Below, in pieces: positions 1-10,207 of a DNA stretch of 64,000 nt; positions within the stretch are counted from its first letter, which is position 1, and every line of letters begins with the position of its first letter. This DNA is from Piper betle. Its lineage: Eukaryota; Streptophyta; Magnoliopsida; Piperales; Piperaceae. The notes under the pieces were generated by a model that saw nothing but the letters and a program-made list of their open reading frames with translations, searched no databases and was not told where the DNA came from. The stretch covers positions 1 to 64,000 of the forward strand of contig JAURVB010008859.1 of the NCBI GenBank assembly GCA_033002965.1, given 5' to 3'. Position numbers and translations under genes: made by a program.

Positions 1-208
1 GTTTTAAAAAACCTAGTTAACAATATTGAGGTAATATTGCCTTTGATAAAAGGACAGGATATTAGCTGTAGGGGAACTAGTGGATGTGTTAAATACAGTA
101 TAAATTGATAATAAGATAACTGAAAAGCCACCAGTAACTTTAGATTCATATGTTCATTTCATAGATAGTAATACCCACTGTCTAATTACCTCAAAATTAA
201 AAAAATAC

Positions 209-907
209 CTTGACATAACCTGCAATTAAAGTGCTCCAGGAAACAACATCCCGAGCAAGCATCCTATCAAAAAGTATTCTTGCCTCCTTCATATCCCCAG
301 AAGTCACATATCCACTGATTATCAAATTCCAAGAGAACAAGTCGAGTTCTGTGCCACCATCAAAAACTCTTCTCGCATCCTCTATCAACCCCAGGGAAGA
401 ATACAACTTTATAAGTATATTCGAAATAAAAACATTTGTACCAAGACCATGTTTGAAAGCATGAACATGCACTTGACTTCCGTCCAGTAGCCATGATCCA
501 TTGCTACAAGCACTCAAGACATAGATGAATGTGTACTTATTAGGCAATAAACCGGATTCACGTAGCATTGCACGAAAGAGCAGAAGAGAGTGATTCACAG
601 AATGATCCATATTGTCATGAACTCTGATAATGGTGTTGTAAAGAAGTAAATTCCGCTGAGGACAGCACTCAAACACTTGATTGGCATAACGAAGAGATGA
701 AGGATAAGCAGAGAGAGCATGAATGAGCTCAACCCTGCAGAAAGGGTGTAAGACGAGCCCTGTGGCCACCAACTGCGCATGAGTTTGACTAATATCCCGC
801 ACTGATCTGCAAGCCTTGAGACACTTGAGCAGCGGATGGTTTTTGTCCAGAAGCTTGCAAGACATGTAAAGCTTTGGCAGCAACAGCCGTTTCATACTGT
901 TGGACAA
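209..907 (-). CDS. Pentatricopeptide repeat (PPR) protein, first exon
   Basis: The 233-codon exon encodes the N-terminal part of a PLS-class PPR protein, a family that binds organellar RNA in sequence-specific fashion for editing, splicing or stabilisation. Visible repeats include LLYNTIIRVHDN, FISNILIKLYSSLG..DARRVFD, DLFSWNLIISGYVTSGDM.EARILFD and DVVSWSTLIAGYVK. The N-terminal segment LKACRSVRDISQTHAQLVATG is typical of plant PLS proteins. The frame runs from ATG at 907 to an AAG|gtattt donor at 209/208, so the gene continues left of the window through an intron; the remaining 208 bases show no second exon. Many plant PPR genes are intronless, so this intron is mildly unusual. No stop or frameshift is seen in the visible exon. 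Organelle targeting is likely from the family but not shown here. Confidence 0.85.
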
Positions 908-2330
908 AAGAGTCCCAAACGATTGGTATTCTCCATACCTATTTTCGCTGGGGGAGGCATTTTATCAAACACATACCAGAACAACAACAACAACAAAGTA
1001 GAAAATCTAACAGGCCCATTTGATCAAAGAAATGGATGTAAGACCAATTGAAGGTGCAAATTTGGATAAGGGGAAAAAAAGATTGAATGCACAAGTTTAA
1101 AAAACAAATTTTGAGTGTGTATATATATATAACACTCTATTTGGTTGAATGAGAAAAAAATTTATAGAAACTTCATAAATTTTATCGTGATTTTACTTTT
1201 CTTTGAAATAGAAATTGTGTCAAAAACTATAAAATAGTGTTTAGTAAGATAAGTAAAAATTTTTTACTAGAGATAAATTGTGAATTATTTGTTTGAGATC
1301 AAAAGGGTAATACAAAATTTATTGAAAGTAAGAATAAAAAATTGAAAAGTCCAAATTTGGCAATCATGCATGCCCATCATATTAAAAAAATCACTTTGAC
1401 AATCAATCTCACATATATTATAATTTCTAAGTCTAATAAATAAAATCACAATATTTATACCAAAAGAATGCATAATTCAACTTGATTAATACAGATGATA
1501 ATATGTAACTCATCAAATAAAAAATAAGAAGGAAAAGAAAAATATTACCAAGCACAATTATATCTCAATAATTTGAAATCTCCACGAGCACTTATGAATC
1601 AAAGTATAAATAACCTAACAAAACAGTAAAACAAAATCCCAAGGTACCACCCTAAGAAACAAAAAGATAAAGCAAAGTTACCATATAAAATTGAAATGAC
1701 ATCAAATCCCTTACCAGAGGTTTAAGTCAAAGAAAACAATAAAGTTTATAGCTACTAGAACTTTCTGATTTCTAATTTAATCCACTAGGACAATACAAAT
1801 TATTACAAACACGACAATTACAAAATACACATATTCTTGCTGTTACATTATATAATAGATTCTTCTAAGTCAATGTGTAACATATTCACTCCACATTTGG
1901 ATTGCTGTCTCAATTTAAAGAATTTTCTCAAGCCCACGTTGTTCACTTGTTACGAACTTCTATTAATATCTTGTTGTTGCTCATATGCAATTTTCTCGAG
2001 CTTCGTTTTTTGAACTTCACTATAGTGCCAATCTATCTTCAATGGTCATTTAGCCGTAGCTAGTAGCACTCAATGGCCAATCTACCCAGCTTAAATAATT
2101 GACTAGACAGACACAAACGGATTACAAGTTATCAAAAGCTACAAAAATAATAAAAAATAAAAATAAACAAATAAATAAAACTGGAAAGATAAAAACAATG
2201 CCTCAGAAAGAATAAAATTGGGTACGTCACAAAATTTCCAATAAATTTTAAATATGATTGAAAATGAAAATTATATAAATATGATTGCAATGCAAAATCA
2301 AGAAGCTACCTTAAACGTAGGGTTGCTAAT
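908..2330. other. Intergenic, AT-rich
   Basis: Contains the 5' flank of the PPR gene and then AT-rich sequence. I see no supported gene; short reading frames here lack domain signatures or codon bias. Confidence 0.6.
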
Positions 2331-2516
2331 TGAGCAAGCCAGCTCGTGAGCATTTGGTGTTCAACTGTGCTCAACTCGACTCGAAACTTGACATTTAAAC
2401 GTTCGAGCTCATACTCAAATCTTTCGAGCCGAGTTTGAACAAGGTAGTGTTATACTCGATTTGACTCGTTTATAACTTGAACTCGACTCGATAAAATAAT
2501 ATAATAATATAATCTT

Positions 2517-2549
<33 letters not shown>

Positions 2550-2935
2550 GTTTAATTGTAACTAGTTATATTTATTTATATACAATATAATAACAAAGAA
2601 GTGAGATAGTTGAAATGGTAGGTATTGAAGTTAAAGGCTTGAGGTTGTGGGTTCATATCATGTTGAGTACATTTTTTTAAGTGAGATACTTTTGACTTTT
2701 AATTAAGCCGATTTCGAACTCACAAACGAATTGGGTTCGAGCTCGTAAAAATTAAACCGTACAAGTGTATTTGAGCTCGAACGCATAAAAGATATTCGAG
2801 TCCGAATATATGTTCAAAACTCGTTCAATCTTGAGTCGAGTTCGAACGAACTTCGAGCTATTCGAGCCGAATTTGAACACAAGTTAAGCTTGAGCTTGGT
2901 ATTTGAATTGATCTCAGCTGGTTCGTTTAGCAGCC
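2331..2935. repeat. TCGAG/TTCGAA-rich dispersed repeat, copy 1
   Basis: A block rich in variants of CTCGACTCGA, TTCGAGC and GAGCTCGAAC, starting 'gggttgctaattgagca' and closing near 'ggttcgtttagcagccat'. Its start matches the repeat at the right window edge (about 63753), and weaker similarity occurs near 33930. The centre has a (TA)n tract at 2516-2543 and a stretch around 2597-2665 that faintly resembles a tRNA-derived SINE head. Probably a non-autonomous transposon family; the superfamily cannot be fixed. Confidence 0.5.
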
Positions 2936-3011
2936 ATTATTGTTTATTCTAAAAATGATACTACTGAACATATACCAGGCAAATAAGACCTTCATTCACA
3001 TTGAACAACAC

Positions 3012-3089
3012 ATTTATAACTTCCAATTACTACCTAGAGAGGGGCATATCATTTATAACTCCCAATTACTACCTAGAGAGGGGCATATC
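3012..3089. repeat. 39-bp tandem duplication
   Basis: Two adjacent copies of a 39-bp unit beginning 'atttataac(t/c)' and ending 'gaggggcatatc', differing at one or two positions. No gene is associated. Confidence 0.85.
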
Positions 3090-3339
3090 AAAGAGAGACT
3101 AAACAGAAGAAGGTGAAAAAGAGTACCCAAAACTCCACCATGAACCAAATTATCACCAATTAAATCCTTTCACATTTTGGTGCAAAAGAAAATAAATTAC
3201 TCAGCTTATCTAGAACATAGATAGATAAATTCAATCAAAAGAAAAAACCACTAATTCTACGCATGTCACAAGTATCTTGAAAATGGATAGCTAAATTCAA
3301 TCCACCAATTCCACGCATTTCACAAGTATAATGTTTGTG

Positions 3340-3595
3340 CTTGAAATCTAAACAACTTACTTTTAAGCGGCGGAAGAACGACGCTCTGAGCAACCTCCAT
3401 GGATTCCATGTAGCCATGGGGAAGAAAACAAGCAGGCCACCCTTTGAGCACCCTCGCCCCCCACATCACCCCCAAGCGCCGTCAACTGCAGCACGCAGGC
3501 CCAGAGCAGGACCGTCGTCGTGGCCTCAGCATCCACAGCTTCACCCGCGGCCGAGGCACCGCCTCCCGAGCCCGGCGTGATTTTAGAAAATATTG
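3340..3595 (-). other. GC-rich exon-like island, possible orphan first exon
   Basis: A CpG-rich patch within AT-rich DNA. On the minus strand a short frame, MESMEVAQSVVLPPLK, runs from about 3410 into a good donor (AAA|gtaagtt), preceded by a GC-rich leader. This resembles the 5' end of a plant gene. I could not find a convincing second exon downstream (2950-3340). A plus-strand proline- and histidine-rich frame (3335-3580) is more likely a compositional shadow. Function unknown. Confidence 0.3.
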
Positions 3596-4640
3596 CAGAT
3601 AGGGGTGGCGTTAGACTGTCAGGGAGGTCGGACGTCCGAAGTCATTGCGACGTCGGTTTATTTAACGTCAAGCGAAAAAATTTTCGGTGCCACGATTAAA
3701 ATTTAGTCAACACGTATATTTATTTTTAACTTATATTATTTAATTATTTTTATTATAAATATTATTTTTTTCAAAAACAACCAATTTCACATTTTTATCA
3801 CTATCATTATTACACTTTTATTTTTATTATTTTCGTTGATGTCAATTAACATAAAAATTAAAATTATTTTTAATATATATATATATATATATTTAAATAA
3901 ATAAATATTATATTATTGAACGGACATAAATATAAATATATTTACCCGTATTCGTATTTAATTATATACTTAAGTAAATTGACCCTCATCGCTCATAATT
4001 TATGACTGATTTTGTACGTGATTAATAAGATTAGTTCGACTCGAATCAATAGTTGAATTGATTAGTTCGTTACTGTAAAACTTTAACTCGAGTCACAAAT
4101 TTTATATTTCAATACAAGTATTTTTTTTCTTTATAATTACAAAGGACCAAATTTAAAACATTCTATTCCAATTTTAATTGGTGAACTCATAGTTTTAAAC
4201 ATTTTAGTATAAAAGAGTCTAGTTCTTCTTAACATATCATCTATTACCTTTAAATTTGGTACGGTTTAAACCTTTTGTAACATTAGGATTGATATTCATT
4301 GTTTTAATATAAAATTTTCAAAATATCTAATTTTTTTATTGAAAATTATGATATTTTAATCAATATTTAATAAGATATTAATCGTAAATTACATTTCATA
4401 ATATTTAATAAAGTATTTTTTATTATTTTAAAATATTATTTATCGTAGTTTGACCGTTGAACAAAATATATTTAATATTACGTAAAAATTTAGTATGACC
4501 ACGTGTAGGAAATTTAAAATTAGATATGAAATTTGAGAAAAGACTTTGATTTATAATACTATATTATCGTCACAATACCATCAAGTTTTAAATAAAAAAC
4601 AAAGGGTTAAAAAAAAGGAAAGGGGATGGTGGGAGTAACC
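3596..4640. other. Intergenic, very AT-rich
   Basis: No gene seen. Contains a short (TA)n tract at about 3873-3892. The right end leads into the putative XRI1 promoter and leader, where composition turns C/T-rich at about 4660-4760. Confidence 0.6.
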
Positions 4641-4881
4641 GAACGGTGCGTCGTTTCCATTTCCCCACACACTCACTCCGCCCCACTCTCCCTCCTCCTT
4701 CTTTCCTTCTTTTTAATTTTTTTTTCTATGGCAGTCTGCGAGATGGAGCAGGCGGGAGAGTGAGAGAGAGCACTTCGTTTTTCTTGAGATCGTTTTAGTC
4801 TCATCTCTACGTTTCTTTTTCAATCTTTTTATTTTTATTTTCTTGGCTGTCGGAATTCAGACCCCTTTTGCCCAAGACTGG

Positions 4882-7543
4882 ATGGATTCGGGAAATGATG
4901 AGTGAGCATATATATTTACTTTTTGATTATGGGTTTCTTCTGGGTTGTTCTCTACTGCTGGATTTTTGTTTTCTTTCTTGATTGAATTCGTTTGAGGCAT
5001 CTGTGAGGGTGGTGATCCAGATGGTTCATTGAAATATTATTACATTGTTTGTATTTGGTTTTGGTTTTAGTTTTTCTTTTTTAAGGTACTGTTCTTTGAT
5101 TAGTGCCCTCTTTTATTTTATTATTATAGACGTGTTGATATGAGGAATTTGTAAGTGTGTCAGTTGAAAGTTATTGTCCTTCTTCTAAAAAGAAAATTTG
5201 TGGTGTGGTTGATTTTTGAAGTGATGTTTGGTTGACAATTGCCCCTTTGGTTGTGGTGCATTGGTTGCTGTGATTTTTCTATTTGGATCTTTGTTATTAT
5301 ACCATGTCATGCTAGAAATGTGGTCTGCAGCCTCAGTACATGGCTAAAAGAGTAGGGCTACGAAGACTAAATCAATAATGTACGGGAATATAGCTAATCC
5401 ATGGGGTAGGGTTTCGGTATTGCATGAGGAACTACCATAATATAGATCTCTTAGCTACATTCTGTTTGATTTTTCTCAAAGGCATTAAGATTGCTTCCAT
5501 GCTTGTTTCGTCAGAGTGCTTAATTTTCCCTTTTTTTGTGTGACTCATGTTTTTCACTTGGTTAAGAGATAGTGCTGGGATGAATAAAGTATCAAATAAG
5601 CAAAGAAGAGCAAAATACGAGTAGCAAGCACAAATTTTGAGTTGTGTGTATGCGTGTTTGTCCCGCATTCGAATGCTCTACTGTCTATCCCTCGCTTCTC
5701 CAATTATTTAGGAGTAAATAGACTTTTTTTTTCTTTGGCTGTTCATTTGTTCTTTATTATATGTCTGATAAAAAGCACAGCCTTTAGGTTATACGTAGGA
5801 AGTATATGTGTGTTCTCTTTTAGTGTTCAAGTGTTTTTTATATTCCTTTGATGAGGTATATCAATCAATCATTATATAGTTGCTCGATTAATGGTCTTTT
5901 CCACTTAATTAATTTATGGATTACATATTATGGGTATGTCTATTGAAGGCCTTTGATATGCCTAATTTCTTTTCAGGTTGCTATTATCTTGCTTCTGATT
6001 ATTGACTCCTTCAATATTTTGTCTTACAGGGAATCATGGAATTGGGAAATGGGTGATGACTTTTTCGGGAAAAATCTTGAAATTGGTATGCTACCTGGCA
6101 TATGTTTTATGTTATACCTTGTTTGTTTGTGTCGGGATGTTGATATTGAGTGGATTCATTTGTCAAACAGACATCTCCAGCTCTGTGTGGAATGATGGAA
6201 ACCAAAATGAAGACGATTTTTTTCATATGCTTGATACCACCACCCCTATCAAAGACTGCAGTGATGCGGATGTCTTTTTTAATGCCACGGAAGGTATGGC
6301 TTCTTATTAGTCTTATTGTAGCCGTTTTGTGCTATCAACTAATTTAAATCTTTTAAAACCTTATCATTCAGAAAACTCTAGTAAAGCCAGTCAGAGCTCT
6401 GAGCCTTCACAATTTAAAAGACGAAAAATGCTGCAATTTGATTCTGATGAACAGACTTCTTCATCTTTTCTAAAATCTAAGGTGGGTTACATGTTATCTG
6501 AATCAACGTATTTGTACATTTGCTATTCATATGGAAATTACCTTTGTGTTATACTTGTTAGGCTGTAGACGGACCATTCATTGAGGATCAAGTGCCATGT
6601 GAAAATCTTCCGTCGGGTTCAAATTTTTCAAGTGAGTTATTATATATGTTTTATTTCTTAACATGGTGACTACCATGTGGTTTACTTCAGTGGATTGATG
6701 AATCTACTTTATACTAGGTTCATATAATGGCTATAGTACCGAGCAGGACCAGTCATCTGATGGATGGCTGGCGAATTGCTTCAATGACAATGATATGCAG
6801 ATTAGCTTAGGTGAAATGTAAGTATCTAAACATTGTTCGTGCATCATGGAAAGTTATTTTTTGATAGGTTGAATGATCTCTTCTTCCTTTTCAGGACACT
6901 GTCTGGCAATTCCAAGAGTCATGTTGAAAATGCAGGTTCCGTGACATATTTCACTATATATAGTCATAGACTCACTTATGTCCATGAACTATGCATACAA
7001 ATTAAACATTTCAATTTTCTTAAAGATTATTGCAAGACTCATCCCGAAGGTGGAATCAGGCCTATGCAAGACTCGTCTTCCTTGCGTTCTCGTTGTATAT
7101 TTAGAGGTATCATGAACAAATTTTTGTTCTGTTTAAATATTCACATGCACTTCCTTCTGATGTCACTAATTTATTTTTATCCAGATATGCTGTCAGACAG
7201 GTTTCCTTTAGGTTCATTAATTTTGTTCATTCCTTTTTGTCAAATATGTTATTTTTTTTTATGATTCTTGTTATTAGGTAGAAAGTCTTTAGTACAGTCA
7301 CCAACTAAGCTGACAACTTCTGTGGTGTATCCCTTTGCACTTATCAAGCCATGTGGAGGGCAAGGTGATGTAACACTGAAGGACATAAATCGTCGCATAA
7401 AAGCTCCACCACCAAAGCCGAAGAATGAGAAAAATGACGATCAAAACTACCCTACTTCAGCTTTCTCTGGAAAACCCGTGGTGGCTAAAACCAAAATCCG
7501 CACGGAAGGTGGTAGTATAACAATCATGAGAACCAAGGGCTAA
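4882..7543 (+). CDS. XRI1: XRI1-like protein (X-ray induced transcript 1 homologue)
   Basis: Ten exons join in frame to 297 aa: 4882-4901, 6030-6085, 6171-6293, 6372-6481, 6562-6631, 6718-6817, 6895-6935, 7026-7106, 7185-7211 and 7278-7543. The protein begins MDSGNDEESWNWEMGDDF. It contains the family-typical acidic segment (SSVWNDG..EDDFFHMLDTTTP) and the conserved C-terminus YPFALIKPCGGQGDVTLKDI, then TSAFSGKPVV.KTKIRTEGG and SITIMRTKG. Arabidopsis XRI1 is induced by ionising radiation, is needed for normal meiosis and pollen, and interacts with MND1; a nuclear role in meiotic or DNA-damage processes is inferred from that. Exon 9 uses the donor at 7212 rather than the one at 7201, because only the former keeps the frame. 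Intron 1 is long (about 1.1 kb). No lesion was found. The first 20-nt exon is the least certain. Confidence 0.88.
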
Positions 7544-8999
7544 TGGCTGTAACCTCGTAGTTTTTGACTTATCTATATGTATTACTTACACCTTTCTGGG
7601 TACTGTTCTGATCTTATTCAACCAGTAAGATATTTTGTGCTGCATAGCTTTTGGGATGCTGTTTTTGCAGAGGATAGAATGTCAGTTTTGGGAAGTGGAT
7701 TTTTATGTTCTTGGAAGTAACAAGTTCATGCTCAACTTGTCTGTTTGAATACAACATTGATTTATTAACTTTGTATATGCTTATGTTTTATAGTTATTGC
7801 CAATGATTCACTTCTTTATGCTTCAGATTTGCTGTATGCTCTTTTTGGTTCATTTTTTTTGGTACAAGTAATTAGCTTTACTATCGAGTGATTCTTGGAA
7901 AATGGTTTCCCTTGAAAAGGATGTTGTTGCTATCTGTCTTAGTCTCAAGTTTATCCAACCAATGTTTTCCCAAAAGTAGCCTATTACAATTAACTTTTTA
8001 TGTACTTACGACCTGTTTCTCCCCACAACCTTCTAATAAGTGGTTAAGTTTGGTTTCCTAGCATGTACACTTTCCTGTGCCTCCCACTTTATAACAAAGG
8101 GCAATTGCATATCTCAGATTCTCAGTGGTAAAATGTTTATACAACTTGAATAATTGTAAATATTTTTGAATTATACAACCAATCACTTAATCGCTGAAGA
8201 GTCATTCAGTATCGATGATATTTCTTTACAGTATTGAACTTTTCTTATTCAATAGTTAAGTAGCTCGTAAAAAAATATTGGAGATGGTGATTTGAGCATA
8301 CCGACATTCTTGAAGTTGCAATTACAAACTACAAAGGCCGTAAATGGCTCGATTACGGTTTGTTGATACCATTCACCAAACTATTTATTATTTTAAAATT
8401 TTTTACCATAATTAAGTTATTAACTAATTTTATAAACTAACAAAAAAGATATTAAAAGAGAAACCAAAACAGTATAAAGCAACTGATCTTTTTTATTTAA
8501 TTTACATCCTAATGGTGATGTTTTAAGACAGAAATATTAATGTTGGGTGTAAGTATGTTTTTTGTGATGATGAGGTTGAATTTGTATTACATGTCACATG
8601 TGTTAGTTTATTGCCCCCTAGCTTCTTTGTAGTTTGCTCTTTTGGGATAAGAAGAGAGCATTGGAGAGTTGTATCTACTCACTAAATGTTAAGGCAGATG
8701 TTTCAATATATTTTGAACCATGAGCCTTCCTCTCAACACTTCCTTCTTGCGTACTTACTCTTCTTGATATAATTTGGCGATGTATAAATAGTATTAAAGT
8801 CTGTGTAGCCTATGTAAATTTACAGGGTATGATGAGAACAGTCCATTCTCCTTGTTCTTGCTGCTCCTGTTCGTCATCCTCTGGATGTGGGACCTGGCTG
8901 TCGATTATTCTCTTATGAATCTTCTTATCTACAAGACAGGCTGACCACGTCCGACTTATATTGCTCTGTGGAGGAGGGCAGTTTCAAATATCAACCGGC
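7544..8999. other. XRI1 3' flank and intergenic DNA
   Basis: Contains the XRI1 3' untranslated region and AT-rich sequence. No gene is supported. The last part (from about 8830) becomes more coding-like and leads into the LINE remnant. Confidence 0.55.
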
Positions 9000-9340
9000 C
9001 TGCACACCTTCTCTTGTAGCGGGCTTGTATTGTGTTCAGCTCTATTGGCCTTCCTAATGCTTTAAACGTTGGTGCATGCAAGACTAATTGGGTGGCTAAG
9101 AGCGAGCTTGAAGCTTTAATATAGGCTATTGATTTTGCAGTACAACATAAATGGTGTCCCATAATTATGTATAGTGATTACTTAAATGTGTTCGAGGGTG
9201 TTAGAGGTCTTCTTCATAATATTGATGTGTCTCTTTTGGGTGTGATTGATAGAGTACTTGTTGTTTGTCATAAGTATGGTGTTTTTGTAAAATGGTGTCC
9301 AAAGATGCATAATAGAATCATATATAAATGTGGTTAACCT
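9000..9340 (+). pseudogene. LINE-type retrotransposon remnant, RNase H domain
   Basis: Reading from 9104 gives SELEALI*AIDFAVQHKW, then MYSDYLNVFEGV, and finally VKWCPKMHNRI, matching the plant LINE RNase H pattern (A-E-x-x-A-L ... x-x-S-D-x-x-x-x-V ... W-x-P-R-x-x-N). The catalytic Glu and the Asp of the SD motif are still recognisable. At least one in-frame stop (TAG in LI*AI) is present, and the upstream part is frame-broken. This is an old 3' fragment; no upstream reverse transcriptase or poly-A tail was recognised. Confidence 0.65.
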
Positions 9341-10207
9341 TGTTAGGAGTCACAGTATTCAGGTATCTTATAATGCCCCTATTTGTAAGCTTCATAATCT
9401 TCTGTAATATTTGGTCCTTCTGCTTGGGAATAAAAAAAGCTTACACCTACAGATTAGAGCCGAGGTTGAAACTCCCTGGAGTACAAGAGCAAGATTAGCA
9501 TGAGGCACAAATAAGGATGATTCTATGTTAAAGTCAGTGATAAAATTTTCTCCCTCAAACATCATCTGACTGTCCAAATATTGTAACTGGGGATATCTAG
9601 CCTGAGTTACCATGATGTCCCTTCACATATCAGGCTACCCCAATTAAATCGTTGGATTAATCCTCCATCAATTCTTTGGGAGGTCAATAACTTGTGCCTA
9701 TAAAGACTTATAACATGTTAAAAGATGAATCAATTCCATTTGCAAGTTACATGTCTTCGCTCTCTTCTCTTCATGCCTTTCCCAGGGTGGCCTTATTACA
9801 TTGTAAATTTGATTTTACTCATCAATATGGCAACCAATATGGTTATCATGCCTTGGCATGTCAAATTAACAAGTTTTAAAGATCCATGCATTAATTTTGT
9901 CCTAATTGTATAAGGTTATACATACATCGACAAACTTTTACATCATCTACTATCCACATCATATTTTTTATTGATTATAAAATTTGACCAAACCGTTTAA
10001 TATTTCCCATTTTCCGGGACGACTTGACGAACTCCTGCAGCAAAATAACTGGCTTTGTGCACAATAAAATTCAAATGACAAAACAGACTCCTTTTGCTAG
10101 TTTATTCCCTTTCATTTCACTCACATTAACCAAGCAGGTCTACAGATGTAATGATTTTTCAATCATGTTGTGCCGTTATTAGAAAAAATACTCAACCTTC
10201 ATCCGGC
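9341..10207. other. Intergenic
   Basis: No recognisable gene. Short frames on both strands have no family signature. The right end is the 3' flank of the UBA/PUB gene. Confidence 0.5.

Noticed and set aside
2597..2665. tRNA-like A/B box pattern (also at 52357 and 52432)
   Set aside because: B-box-like matches only; no cloverleaf, acceptor stem or poly-A tail could be drawn. Not called as tRNA or SINE.
5642..5851. Small hydrophobic frames in 5.4-6.0 kb
   Set aside because: They lie in intron 1 of XRI1 and do not carry any recognisable motif.
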